NCBI GenBank assembly: GCA_964035545.1
Contig: OZ037766.1
Coordinates: 16,934,222-16,998,221 of the forward strand
DNA length: 64,000 nucleotides
Reading direction: 5' to 3'
Source: Bugula neritina
Lineage: Eukaryota > Bryozoa > Gymnolaemata > Cheilostomatida > Bugulidae
Shown here: positions 1 through 13,260 of the stretch, one piece after another
Layout: each line of letters opens with the position of its first letter
How positions within the stretch are numbered: position 1 is the first letter of the stretch
The notes under the pieces: model-generated
Databases searched by the model: none
Told to the model about the DNA's origin: nothing
The model's input: only the letters and a program-made list of their open reading frames with translations
Program-made: the position numbers and the translations under genes

Positions 1-1448
1 TTGGAAAAATCTTTTGACCTACAAAATTTCTTACCAATAAGTGCCTACTGGCCATATGTTTTGAGTTTTCCTGATTTGTATCCTTTGAGTGAGACAGCAC
101 CATTAGACTGCTTGTCTTTCTGAGATTGTAACTCCGTATTTGAAACTGTTGCTGCTGAAAGTGCAGCTGCGGGTTGACTAGAAAGCTATCATCCAGCCAG
201 TTGTCAGAGTGGTGGGAGCAGAGATTCGCTACAGATTTATGGTGCTGTGAAGCACTAAGCTTTCTCATGATTTCCTCCCTTTTCTTTCACTACTTTTCAC
301 CCAACCTAACTAACTGCTGCTGAGCCTGAACTTTCAAGGTAAAATAATGACCTTGCAGTGTTGACTCAGTATATAAAAGCCAGTGCTAAGCCTAGTCTCA
401 TCAAATAGGCGTGTTGACTGTTTTCAATTCAACTATTGTTGATGGGAAAATTTAATCCAATGCTGATAACGAATGCCCCTGGCTTGGCCCATCCCAGTGA
501 TCCAATGAATTCAAATTGAACAACGCGTTGTAGCAGGTAATAATTTCCTTTACAATGATAGTCAGATGTTATGCATGAATCACCACCATTCACAACAATT
601 GGTTGATGTCGCGCAACACAGTAATGTTACTAAGTTGTGTAATGAAATCATATTAGCTACTGTTGCAGACCAATGCTTTAATAATGCTTGCACACCTTTA
701 AATTGTTTATAGCAGAGTTTGTGACAAGCTGGTGACATGGAAGCTATGAAAAATTAGAAAAATTTTTATTTAAGATAAACTTAATAATTGCCCAAGGAAG
801 AAATTGGCTTGTCGTTTGTTCTTATACTTAATTCAAATCGACCAGAATCTTTGAATTTATTGTAGCTGCATGTAACATGTTAAAGTATATTATATTATAT
901 TAATATAACTAATTGTATAGATCCATTTAGCTAAGTCAACATCACTCATCCAACTATTTTCTGTCTAGCTATGTTTTAAATTATTATTTTTATGGAAGTG
1001 TGGGTGTATGCAACAATAGCTCATAAATCCAAGAGGTCTCTGATTTGAAATCGTGCAACTTTTAAATATGCTTGGGTAAAAACATGATTATTTTTACATG
1101 GTTTAATTGGTTATAAACTGCAGAATTGCTACTGTACACAGGTTGAGTTGTATCAAATTAAACTGTTAGATATTCTGCTTTGAACTCTAGTGTGCAGATT
1201 ACTCCAAATAGATGTAAGTACAATTGACCAGTTAATACTAGCGGTACAAATTGGCAAAAAAGTGAAGCATTATGAGTGAGACGGTAGCAATCATTTTAGA
1301 ATTCAATAGTAATAGGTGGCACTGAGAAGAGTGAAAAGATATCTTTGAGCTTTGGTCAATGCCCAATGAGACTCAATCAACAAAAATTACAAGTTCTTTG
1401 TCAACTTCGTCCCCTCTCGCCTCTGGCTACTTTCCAGCCTTTTTAAAG
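1..1448. other. Non-coding, no gene seen
   Basis: AT-rich sequence with no exon, RNA gene or repeat that I can support on either strand. It lies downstream of the last visible exon of the minus-strand gene at 2129-21139, so it is probably intron of that gene, whose next exons would lie to the left of the window. Confidence 0.4.
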
Positions 1449-1806
1449 GTGTCATCCCACATAGACGTTTCCCAGTTAAACGCTATTTTTGAAATATGTG
1501 TATATTTAAATAAACTTGGAACAATTGTTTGTTATCTAGCACATAAATAAACTCCTGTGATCTGCATTAACTTGATAGTTTTGCACATTCTGTACTTTTT
1601 GTTTGAAAAAATACTTCCTTAATAAGTATTCATTAAAAATAATGTCTATTATTAATGTATTACTGTCTTTTGCCTCACATAAATCCGTGAAAAGTGGACT
1701 ATTATTCCAGATACTTTATATTAGCTATTATAGCCATTAGCATATTAGCTATTTAGCATTCAATACAACAGTTATTTATATTATCATGGTACCAAAATAA
1801 AAAATA
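1449..1806 (+). repeat. Dispersed repeat, copy 1 (second copy near 57234-57642)
   Basis: This stretch aligns by eye over most of its length with 57234-57642 in the same orientation. Shared landmarks are a run reading AAATAAACTTGG followed by CAATTG, TTAGCACATAAATAAA, GTCTATTATTAATG, and TTAGCATATTAGCTATTTAG near the right end. Homology seems to stop at about 1806, after an ACCAAAATAAAA stretch. A short open frame at 1359-1550 leads into it and may be a decayed piece of the same transposon-like protein as at 57 kb (a possible match at SSHIDVSQL), but that part is weak. Confidence 0.7.
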
Positions 1807-2128
1807 GCTTAAAATGCAATGTTATAGTTCACAACATCTCACTGCATGTCATGTCATAATAGAATAACCTTTGGGAATATTCATTGGGAAAAACAACTCT
1901 AAACTACAAAATTCTAATGGTAGAGGGGACAACTACCAGATTTTTTTCAATATTAAACTGAAAAGACAACTCTGAGTCATGGACAGTTTTAAAACTTTTT
2001 AAATCTAGTAATTTATATTGAAAAAGAATCCTGATATTGATATAAATCTTGTAAATAATTTAATATACAACTTTCACCATTCAATTTATTCAACTACACA
2101 ATATAAATAAAAAAGTTAACAAACTTAC

Positions 2129-2655
2129 TTGAGAGAGAAAGCCACTCAAAGGCATGAGTTTAGGAGGGGATGACTCCTGAACTAGGTCTTCGTAAGTGGC
2201 ATAGTCTTCATCTTTGCTGTATTTTCGTGTGGGTATGGAGGGGATACTCGTTACGACTGAACCTGAGTCTATACTTGTACGTCTAGTGCTATCAGCTTGC
2301 AGTTTAGATTTGCTATCTTTCTTATCTTTATAAATATCCTGGTAGTCTTTTTTATTTGAACGGGAGTTGTCTCTCTTGTAATATTTTGAGCTGTATTCTT
2401 GTGAAGCTCTTCTGCCCATCCTTGGCACCATTGCATAGTTTTTGCTATTTAACCAGTTGGATGTGTCTGCATCTTTCGCCTCTACTACAGCGGAAGACGT
2501 GTTAGATGGATATAGTGACGAGTAGTTTGAGGTTCCATAGTTGGATGAGTAGAATGAAGTTGTCTTCTCACTAGAGTCTACATCTGCCTGTGAGTTTTTA
2601 CGGGATTTTTCCATATTTGCTATAGATTTGTAGCCTGCCTTAGTTGGATAATAAC
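2129..2655 (-). CDS. Exon of an unrecognised Ser/Tyr/Lys-rich protein
   Basis: This is an internal coding exon of 527 bp. It is bounded on the minus strand by an acceptor (TTTTTAG before 2655) and a consensus donor (CAA|GTAAGT at 2129/2128). The frame is open throughout and encodes a low-complexity hydrophilic segment rich in Ser, Tyr, Lys and Asp (for example YSSKYYKRDNSRSNKKDYQD, then a TRRTSIDSGSV stretch that looks like phosphorylation-site sequence, then TYEDLVQESSPPKLMPLSGF). The exon starts with two bases of a split codon and fits the single trailing G of the exon at 21015-21139, giving Q-P-G-Y-Y-P across the junction. There is no membrane segment and no recognisable domain. The protein continues beyond the window. 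I do not recognise the family; a cytoskeletal or junctional scaffold would fit the composition, but that is only a guess. Confidence 0.7.
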
Positions 2656-5278
2656 CTAAAAATACACATGTTGTACAAGAATAATTTGAGGTAGGCTAGT
2701 ATCTTCAAAACTTCAAGTTGCTAGCAAAAAGAGTTACAGGAATGTAGGCTATTGAACTTATTTAAATACTGCAGTTGCAACTTCTGATTAATAGTTTTAT
2801 GTAAAAAATATGCCACTGCCTACTAATATTTAAACAAATATTATATTTTCCTGTCATCAGAGCATCCTAAAACTAGGGCTAAATGGAGCAGAATTTTCAA
2901 CACAGTTGAAAACCATGCGTGGGAGTTATCTGTGGTTAAATGTAGTTGCCAATGGCTTCACTTCGGGTTATAAATTATACATTTTATTTTGAAATCGCAC
3001 CCTACATTGATTTAAAACTAAAGCACGAAAGTGGAGTCCCTAAATAGTGATCAGCCAGTTAGATCAACTGTAGTAATAGATCAGCACTTTGACAGCATAA
3101 TATCTACACACAAAATTGCGGATATTCACTTCATGGCCATAGCCTAATCTTACTAGTTACTAACTTCGCTCCATTCCAATAGGCCTCCGGTTTCCTGTAG
3201 CAGAGACACTGCATGCAATAGGCTAATATATTATTATAGTTGAATGTTGAATAGTTTAATTGTTCTAACACCAGCATACTTAGCAAAGATTCATTAAAAT
3301 TGTTGGGGTAAAGAAGTAATGCCCTTAATATTAATGCAGTTTTTGAGCAGGAAAACTAAATTCCCACAAACTGCCCCTAACTACATGAGGTGGAGCTAGA
3401 CAAATTTTAAACCTGTTCATTCCTGGTGATGCAATTTTGCAAAAATTTCCATATTCTGAATAAGATTTGCATAAAATTTGGAGTAAAACTGCTTAGTGGT
3501 GGAAAGCAATTACTTTCTATAAGTAAAATGTGCAACAAACAAGGTATTTGTAATGGTACATTCTGCATGGGTGAGCACAAAGTATGGTCAATTTTCTCTG
3601 TAGTTTATCCTTAATGTTCAACACAAAGCATGCCGCTTTATTGTATTATGAGTCAGAGGCCTCCCACATGTCCCGTTATTATTTTAATGGTATGGAAATA
3701 GTCTATACTAGCAACCCTTTGGAATAATAGAAACAAATTGCAATGAGATCCTTGCAAGCAAAGACCATGCTATGATAAAAAAAAGGTAAGCAAGATCAGC
3801 TGCTTGCAATAATCAATTAAAAAATTTTCACTTTGGGTTCAAATAACTATTAATTTAATGATTTTCTTTAATAAACTAGAGGGACTACACATTTCTAGAG
3901 CTCTGTCTGTGTGTTGAGACAAGCTGCACGTGATATAAACTCATTTGACAAAAGTAATACTGAGAGCTGTATGTCAACAGAATAAAGCACCTGCAGAAGC
4001 TGTCCCTGGGATCTAAATAAATAGTTACTGTGAAAACTTAACAAAAGAAAAGCACTTGAAGCACATCTCCTTCTCAATGTGCAAGTGTCACATAGTATCA
4101 TGCTGAATGCATTCCCTGGAAAATTTCATGTAGGAATTTGCAATAACAACAAACAATGCTGTTAGTTCTCAAAAGAAAACCACTAACACAGTCTAGCTTT
4201 TGGAAAAGTTAGCATAAACTTAGTGATAAAATATTAATAAATGAACTCAAGACACAAAGCTCACATATGTTGAATGCAGCAAACTGTTTCTTATAATAAA
4301 ATAAGTTTTTTTCTTTTTTTATAAGTTAGTGACAGAAACTGTCTTATCGACAAGCAAGATGGTCTGTTACTAACTTAATTATACATCAGATATAATACAG
4401 AACTTTTACAAGTATCAGATCTCAGAAATTACGAGGCACAGTACCAAACTTTTGATAGCAACATGTTGAATTTCACTATGTATTCAATGTATTCAACTAT
4501 TCTAGGTTGAATGATCTAAAACGGCTGCTGCTAGCCTACATATTATTTTTATACTGGTTAGTTACACCTGACACAACTCCATTATACATAACTTTATATA
4601 ATACGACACAGCTTTGCTATGACATAACTACAAAAATAAAACTTAGCAGCTAAAAACTACTACACATATTTTACTTTTATATAACGAGATATTCGCTGAA
4701 TTATAAATTGGTTATTATAGTGAATTATTAGTCATAAGTTGTGAGGTATTAGTATATTATTTTAATGAATATTGCATATATAATATACCTAGTTATATTA
4801 TTTTTATTAAAATGAAGTAAAAGTATGATCTATAATCATAATAAGAGAGCAAATATAATCAAAACTTAGAATGATTACTTACTATTGACTGAACGAAACA
4901 ATTTTCAATGCTATTAGAAATTAAGGTTTTCCTCCAAAGGCTTGGACTCTGGTTCAACTCAGACAGTTTTAAGATATTGTACAATATTAGATGTAAACCC
5001 AATAACAGAAAATTTATAAAAGTTCAGAACTGACTGCCAGTTCCTAACTGCAAACAACTAGTTGCATGTTTGAAGTAATAAAACTTCTAGCTTCAGAAAT
5101 TACAGGAATAATAAAGACAAAATGCCCTAAGGCCTAAACCATCTATCTAATCTAGCTTATAGAATTTTCCTAGTAGGCCACATTAACTGTAGCTAAATGA
5201 GGTCAAGTAGAATTAAATGTGACTGGTAATGTTATTGTAGAATAGTTTGTCTAAATGTCCATTCTGTTGGCTTTCATG
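2656..5278. other. Intronic sequence, nothing else seen
   Basis: This is part of the roughly 18-kb intron between the exons at 21015-21139 and 2129-2655. It is AT-rich, and the short open frames in it have no splice-site support or family resemblance. Confidence 0.5.
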
Positions 5279-5445
5279 CACTGCGTTTCCATTATCGCAT
5301 TATGCGAATGGATTTTTTTCATTCGGCTAATGGAAACAGTTACATCGGATGAAACCGCAACTATATAAGGTAATGCAAACCACAAACCACAAATAATCCG
5401 TACGAAGCATTCATTCGCATTATGCGCAGTCATGGAAACGCAGTG
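5279..5445. mobile_element. 167-bp MITE with CACTGCGTTTCCAT termini
   Basis: The two ends are perfect inverted repeats of 14 bp (CACTGCGTTTCCAT at 5279-5292 and its complement at 5432-5445). Looser inverted homology continues inward through a CGCATTATGCG palindrome. The element is flanked by ATG on both sides (5276-5278 and 5446-5448), a candidate 3-bp target duplication. There is no coding capacity. A 5'-CACT terminus with a 3-bp duplication is what the CACTA/EnSpm superfamily shows, so a non-autonomous member of that group is the best guess. Other 3-bp superfamilies cannot be excluded. Confidence 0.8.
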
Positions 5446-6470
5446 ATGGCTAAAAACAGCAGTTGTATATACCCATACCTGCCATTGATATGCGATTGCA
5501 GTGAATTTATCTCAACTATAATTCAGTTTTCTAGGAGAATTCTCTCAAGGTAAAAGAGAGTTCAACTAAAAGATTTTATCAACCTCAAAAATGAAAAAAT
5601 TAAAGTTCTAGTGAGAATTTAGTAAAATATTATATCTACTTGCAAACTTTTTGTCAAGTCCATTAAGCTCTGAGATGCAGATTTCTTAGCATTCAATTTT
5701 GAGTTTTATTACTTTAATTCACAACTCTTCAAGTCATAAAAATATCTCAAGATCGACTGTCACTTTAAAACCCTACAATTCTGAAGAAGTAGAATGGTCA
5801 ACTACAAGTCTAATGAGTGTCAGAATTATGTAGAATTTTAGACTTTAAATATAATTTTAAAATCTTTTAAATATGCAAGTTATTTTCAGTAAAGTGAACA
5901 CTAAGGTGAACTTAAAAGACCTTTATAATGAAGTTTGAGAAATTATTGACCTGCAATGATAAGTTATTAATTACTTAGTATCTTTCTGCACTTGAATTAT
6001 GTTTCTTAACACATATATAAATCTTGGAGTCTTCATAAATCTATAAGTGATTATCTTTAATAGCAGGCTCTGGATACTATTTGAAGATGCAAAAAACTTG
6101 TAAAAAAGTCACTTGAATATCATAAGAGCGAGTGAATATTGTGTCGAGTTGCAGAGGTATATAGGTGCAGTAATGGAGAAATTGAGAAAGGCCTGTGTTC
6201 TAGATAAAAATGTAGAAAAAGAAGTAATGTCCTCAAAAAATTTCAACCAATGCTCCAAACCAGTAGTGGTAGGAGTAGTAGCAGTATAGCTGTATGTCAT
6301 ACTTGACTGTGTGAAGTGTTTTGTTTGATATTAAAATTAAAATGATTTCACTTCCACAGGTACTAGTATCTACTAGGATGTGAAATCTGCATGCATTTAA
6401 GCCACGTAGCTAAATCAACCAGCCTACAATTATTTTCTTTACATTTTTATTATTAGCTTTTAAGCTGTGC
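5446..6470. other. Intronic sequence, nothing seen
   Basis: AT-rich; no exon or repeat that I can support. Confidence 0.45.
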
Positions 6471-7008
6471 TTGCGTGTGTTGTGCGTGTGTGTTGTGCGT
6501 GTGTGTTGTGCGTGTGTGTTGTGCGTGTGTGTTGTGCGTGTGTGTTGTGCGTGTGTGTTGTGCGTGTGTGTTGTGCGTGTGTGTTGTGCGTGTGTGTGTT
6601 GTGCGTGTGTGTGTTGTGCGTGTGTGTGTTGTGCGTGTGTGTGTTGTGCGTGTGTGTGTTGTGCGTGTGTGTGTTGTGCGTGTGTGTGTTGTGCGTGTGT
6701 GTGTGTTGTGCGTGTGTGTGTGTTGTGCGTGTGTGTGTGTTGTGCGTGTGTGTGTGTTGTGCGTGTGTGTGTGTGTGTGTTGTGTGTGTGTTGTGTGTGT
6801 GTTGTGTGTGTTGTGTGTGTGTGTTGTGTGTGTGTTGTGTGTGTTGTGTGTGTGTTGTGTTGTGTGTGTGTGTTGTGTTGTGTGTTGTGTTGTGTGTTGT
6901 GTGTGTGTGTTGTGTTGTGTGTGTGTGTGTTGTGTGTGTTGTGTTGTGTGTGTGTTGTGTTGTGTGTGTGTTGTGTGTGTGTGTTGTGTGTGTTGTGTGT
7001 GTGTTGTG
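6471..7008 (+). repeat. GT-based minisatellite with stepwise growing unit
   Basis: A tandem array built of TTGTGCG followed by GT dinucleotides. Spacing between successive GCG triplets is 13 bp for eight units (6484-6588), then 15 bp for seven units (6588-6693), then 17 bp for four units (6693-6761). After that the GCG is lost and the array becomes irregular TTGTGTG repeats to about 7008. Long open frames cross it on both strands (Cys/Val-rich, and His/Thr/Gln-rich), but these follow from the repeat and are not genes. Confidence 0.97.
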
Positions 7009-10000
7009 GGAGTGTTATAAAGTTGAGCTGTCGAATGTATCAGAGGACAAGTAAGACAAATAAGAGTCACTAGACTACCAATACATGAAATTCATCATTA
7101 GGAATAAACTTAGTTTTGTCTTCCACTTTCTCATGTGTCTTGGATAAAGCTACTATGGAGTATCCTACTGTTTTGCTATTCTTAAGATAGCTTCATTAAT
7201 CAAGACTTCAGAAGGATTAACCAGTGTCAAACCGTGTCTTCAATTTGATTCATGCATATATCTATATATACAGAGCTGGGCTCCTTTCAACATGGTTTTG
7301 CCATTAAAGAGTTAACAAGATGCTATATTAAGGCAGTCTTGGATTTTAGATAGTAGTAGATATACTTTTTCAAATAAAGGTCAGAAGCTGAAGAAATTTT
7401 CTTTAAAGTTTAAAAAATGCATTGCATAAAGTTTCAGGGAGTTCAGGATATTTGTATGTAACCAAGATCTGAAGAGCTAGGACTGATCACTATCTTGTTT
7501 TCATTACAGGTAGGTCAAAGGCTGTTACATACTTATGAAAAAGTAGTTGAAAAGGAGGGGAATGGACCACACTTCATGAGTACAAATTCTAATGACAATT
7601 GGACGAAATTAAATTGCTTGTTTGAAAAAAATTTCCGATGACTGAACGCTATTTTGTAACAGATGATATAAACTACAAGTGTGAGCTACAGGATTATTCC
7701 AACTTACAGCTTCCCTCTAATCTTTTAAATGAGATTTTTTGGTAATGATGGTTAATTTTAGTCTTTAGAGTGGTTTCTCTTGAGAATTTACAGATCAAAA
7801 GGTGGGAGCACATTTCTAAATCTGCAGATTGGTAGAGCAGAGTTTGAGAAAGTATGCATATTTACCTTTTAGTTAGACAACAATTAAAAAAACTGTTACC
7901 ACAAAATGATGTGTTAATTAATTTTTTTCAATTTTCGACATTAGGTAAGAAAGATTATGTTCATTATCCCATTCCTAAGCCCTTAATCCAAAGACAGCGG
8001 TGTCTATAAGTTATTTCATGCTATATAAAAGTAAGGTTCTCTTACTAGGCAAAGTACTTTTGATAAAAGTTGGCAAGGCTTCTGTTGTGCCTTGAATTAG
8101 ATAGATGCCTGGTCAGAAAGTTTAGTTAAATAGAATTTGGATAAGGAGATTCAATCTGATAAAGTAAGCTGGTCTCAATTCAGCTATATAAAAAAATGTA
8201 AGAAATCATAACAACTTCGTAACCAGAGCATACACATTTGGGTTGAAATAATAGACAACAGTGAGAGTAACCTAAATCTTTGCAAGACTACCAGTTACCA
8301 TGTTACCAGCAAGGTGAGAGGTGCAGCCCAAAAACCTCAATATTCTAAGTCTCATAGGAAACAAATGAGAGTCCTAAAATATGAGAAAGTAAGTTGCTTT
8401 AAACTTGGAAACGTACAGAGGTTTATCTTCAATTACAGCCTAATAAAAGTTTGGAGATATTTTTTCATTTCTTGCAAAAGAATGTGGGAACTTATTTTCT
8501 TTCAAACATAATTTCTTAGCAGACTAGAAGTTGGAAGCTGGTAGCTTAAATAGCTAGCGACAAATACCGTATAACATATACTGTTCAGAATAGCCACTGA
8601 TTTGACATTACTAGAATACATTAATAGGGAAGTTGATGAATATATTTCAAATTTCAATCAATGCATATCAAATTTTCCAATAATGATCACATCACATTAG
8701 CAATGAATGGCATAAGAACACACCAGACTATATAATTATGTTAGGTTGAAAAGAACTTGCATGATGAATTGTACAAGTGGCCATACATATTTCATTGAGC
8801 TGTTTAATAGATGAGCTTTATTTAGACCCTTGATCATTCATCTGGGACAAGATTTCCCTAGATTATCAAAATATAAATGCAGGATGTAGTTACTGATTAA
8901 ATTTTTGAGGCCTTCGAAAAGTGATGCAAGGACATCTAATAAGGGTAATGTCTCTCGCTCAACTAAAGACCAGATGCCCGATCAAACCTTTATCAGATGG
9001 GTAATGCATCTCCCAAGTAATTGCCTCCCCTTATGCAAGCAGATAAAACCCTCAAGTAACGAAAAAATACCCATACTAGAGATGAATCTCGGTCCAAACT
9101 AGTTGCAGTCAACCTGAGACCAACACACAGTAAAGTTTACTGCGCAAACATGCTGGCTCATTTGAAAATCGAAATCATTTACAACTGTCTCTCATCAGCA
9201 TAAAATGTAACTCAAGTAGACCATGGTTTTTACCAGTTTTCATGAATTCTAAAACAGTGGCTCTAAATGTCTTGCACTCGAATACAGGCCAATCCATCAG
9301 CAGCTGTTAGTAAACTATTTGGTATGAGAGGACATGGAAGTCCTCACTATTCATATCCAGCACACAGTGCATCAAGAGAAGGACAATGAAAAGTCTAGTG
9401 CCAACTCTTTGTATAAAAAATGCAGCCGCCTTAAGCATCTACAATTGTTGGACCGAGAGCAAAAGTTCTGTTATAGTACAATTCTTACTAAATTTAAAAG
9501 GGGGTCTGAATTAAAGAGTGTTTATTATATCTACTATTCTAATGGTTATACCTTATAAATACCATTCAATGAAAACAATAAAATTGTCCTATAACACATT
9601 ACTGAAAAAACTCTTGGTTACTTTGTGTATTTGTGAATACCACAGCAATATAGTTACTTACAAAACATTTTTTCTAGCTAGTAAACTCCTATACCTTTAC
9701 TCTTAGCATTTTGAGTTATTGAAATACTAAAAATTATAGTTTGAGAACCCTAGCTGTCCTAAGTAAGTTTATTTGGTAACAAAGATCTATAAAAGCAAAT
9801 ACATGCTTTATATGTTTCTCACCTTTGGTTAGAATTAAAATTAAGTCAATGCTTCAAGTTAAAACTAAAAGGTCTATTTATGCCTGAACAAACAATAACT
9901 GTTAGACTATAAGGAAACAGATAGGGGAACTAACTACTCGAGTAAATTTACTCATGATCACTCAGTTGATAATTTGAATAGCAAAAATGTTGTACAGAGT

Positions 10001-13000
10001 CAAACTGAAAAGCAATAAAAATGGTCAGCAGACAAAACTCAATTAAGCATAATCATTAAATGTTAATTAGATATAATACAATGACTATGAGCTTTTGGAG
10101 AGGACAATTAACAGCGAGTCAGCAAAAGAGAGCCAAGTTCTACACTTACCAAGTATTTTGTAATACTCCATGGTGATAGTTTAGTCCAGACCTATGACTC
10201 ACTATTTGGCTGACTATAATAGGCTGACCAGTAACAACAGCTGATGTGACTACTATTAGAAATTGTACGTGCTGAAATACTGTAAACCACTCCAGTCACC
10301 TTGCTAAGTAATCCTCTAGTACAGCAAGGCTAAAAATGCAATAGCTAATCCTTTGCAATGCAGACAAACTTAAACCTTGCCTATTATAATAACTCCTTCT
10401 GTCAAAGTAACCGCAATACAAACTCTAGAGCCAGCTCATGGCAATAAATCAACTTGACAGTCTGTAATATGAAGGAATTGTCCCAGGCCATTAATAGCCC
10501 ATCAACTGAGCAGAAAACGCTTATTTTTGTCCAAAATTATGTGGTTGCTTTGACACCACCCTTTTTTGTTATCAACACAGGAGGACATAAACGCGTTGTT
10601 AGCTCAGTTGACCTAGTGGTAGCTCTACTGCTACTGCTGTACTGTATAGCTTCATACATTCCTCACCAAGTCTAATCTAGAATCAGCATGAACTTACAGA
10701 CTAATTAGAGACTAGCACTATAAACACTCAATATAATAAATGTGGATAAGAGTTTGGATAGACATGTCAACAGTGTAATGATATGCAGTGAGGTTTCAAC
10801 TACTTACATTCTAATTTGCTTAGTATAAATCTAATGCCTAACTTTTGGCTTGTGTATAAATATTATTTAATTACTCTATTTGTTAGTAATAGTCGCTATT
10901 ATCTAAATCTTTATGTAGTGTTTGTTTTTAGTATCAAATTTGGAGGATTGAATCAAATGCTGAGATTTCACACTGATCAATCAATGTTTGTCAGCTTTTC
11001 ATTTTACCTCTTTTAAAACTGGTGATAAAATGAGTTTCCTGGAAAACTATTGATAATAGTTTGAAAATTATTTCAATAACACGGAAACATCAAGAAGATA
11101 TTTTATATAGTGAGCAGACAACTTCTGATACTTGTTGGAAAAGTTTTACAAATCTCCTAGGGATAATACTTTATCTGAACCAGTAGAGGTTTTGTTGCAA
11201 AACTCTTCAGCTAAGTTTCTAGCCTAAGCCGAGGCATACAGCCAAGACTGAATACCATCTCTGTTTGTGTACTCCAAATCTGGTTAAGACTTGGCTATTC
11301 CAAAATAACTCATTTTGTTCTGTTGCTCAGTTACAACCATATCCCTCCTGTTTAGGATTTGAAAACTTTTGTTTTGTCTATTTGATTTGGGGGAGCTTTA
11401 GAAAATAATAGAACTGCTATTCTTTGTGTCATATTGATAACCAATTTGCTTTACTTATGCGATACTGGTAGTCTACTTTTTACTTTCATCCTTCAATGTC
11501 TTTAACTGAAAATCAGTGTCAAGGCTAGCATTAAAGGGTACAAACTGAGTCATCTTCTATTTGGTAATGAAGGGAAAACATGTGGTTCTGTTGTGGAATA
11601 CTATGTGCAATTATTGCAAAGCTAGTAAAATGATTTTGAAACTATTTTTAGAAAACATATTAATTATGCAACAAGCTTGATAGGAAGAAACAGGAGACTC
11701 AGAGAGAATATATTAAATAGCTTTCATGTGTGACTTTGGCACTTGAGGCGATAATGAATAATTAGCTGTAATCATATAGCTGACACCCTAACTAGTGTCT
11801 AGCTTGTGATCTACATGTGTCCTTACAAATACTTCACACTTGGCTACCTCAGTCTATTAATCATTTAACAGCAAAAAAATTAATATTTTCAAAATGTGAT
11901 TTGTTGCCAGTTTTACAAGCATGGCTGTGCTTGTTAAAAACCGTGATTGGCAAAATAACAAGAGAGCAAAACTTGGAATGTTGGGTTAACCAATAGTTTA
12001 GCTATTAGAATATTGTAATCTAAATAGGCTAAGTGTACTAACATTGCTGGGCATGAAAAATAATTAGCTCTATTGAGTATTATTAGGGTTTTATTTGAAC
12101 AGAATATGAATCAACTATGCCTAACATGAATTTTGGGCATGACAACTGAAAAGTAGAATGCTCAATCATTTGATCGGTTTTGCAATAGAAAATAACTTAA
12201 TTTCCTTATTCATTGAGTAGCAAAATTATTTTTTTTAGTCTCTATATTTTGATGGAACATCATCAAGTATAGCAATTATAATTTAGAGTAACAACTTAGA
12301 TGACAATTTAAATAGCATCAGCCAGATATTATTTCTTTGAGTGCATAATAGGAATCAATAGTAATTAATAATAATCATATTAATATTGTTAGCAACAGAG
12401 AGTCATAGTGATATTGGTACTGATCCTGCACTATGAGTATCTGCTGCAACAAAACTACAACAAGTTACCAACAACCTGATTATTTTTTCACAACTCTCTA
12501 AACCAAGGAAATTACGATAATAAACTTAAAAACAGAAGCTAAAATCAAAATGAAATGTAAATAAACAAAAAATGAAATACCTTTTAGAATTCTGAATATA
12601 GTTTCATTTGCTATCTTTATAATATCTAATCCATGCTGTAAATGTCACTCACTGAAAATGTAATTGAAGACTGCAAACCCGAGTATTCCAATGCATCATG
12701 ACTCTTAGGACCAATGAGCAAGCTGCTTACACAACTGAGCAGCTAATCGTGATCAGTCTTCAAAATTTCTGATTAGCATGAAACAAGAATGAATGACAAC
12801 ATAGGGTAACAATGACAAGTATTGTATTGTTGTATAAATATTGATTACATATTCAAATGATTGTTGCACTGGTCATAATTAGCAATGCTAATCATTGTTA
12901 TTAATATGTATGCCAAAATGTGTGGTATGTGCACCATGGAAATCATAACTAAAAGACAGAAAAATTTTGTTCTGGAATATTCTTTTTACAATTAATAGTT

Positions 13001-13201
13001 GGTAGTTCGATATTACTTTGCAAAACTGAATACAGCTCTGTCTTCTTAAAACTAGTGTTAGGCCTACTCATTTGGGTTATCATGGGTTAATCCTACTTCA
13101 AATCCTCATAATTTTAGAAAAAACTTGACTTTATTTCCTATTTAGTTGCTTGCTGGATTAACTAGGGCCTACTTCTAACTTCTAACAAACTGATTAGAAC
13201 T
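7009..13201. other. Long intronic stretch, no gene seen
   Basis: AT-rich sequence inside the large intron. I found no splice-bounded exon, RNA gene or clear transposon. Short open frames at 8314-8511, 8905-9102, 9334-9706, 10454-10675 and 10816-11016 are at chance length and resemble nothing. A weak tRNA box-A-like string near 10590-10630 is not accompanied by a box B that I can place. Confidence 0.45.
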
Positions 13202-13260
13202 ACATGACTCACATCTACTAAGTCACATGACTCACGTCCACTAAGTCACATGACTCATGT
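13202..13260. repeat. Short tandem repeat, 23-bp unit
   Basis: About two and a half copies of a 23-bp unit beginning ACATGACTCA and ending ACTAAGTC, with one or two substitutions between copies. Confidence 0.85.

Noticed and set aside
6453-7073. Long overlapping open frames on both strands (up to about 205 codons)
   Set aside because: They lie wholly over the GT minisatellite. The repeat lacks stops in several frames, and the products are Cys/Val or His/Thr repeats with no non-repeat part.
10580-10640. tRNA-like string with TAGCTCAGTTGACCTAGTGG
   Set aside because: No matching box B or cloverleaf could be formed by eye, so it is not called a tRNA or SINE.
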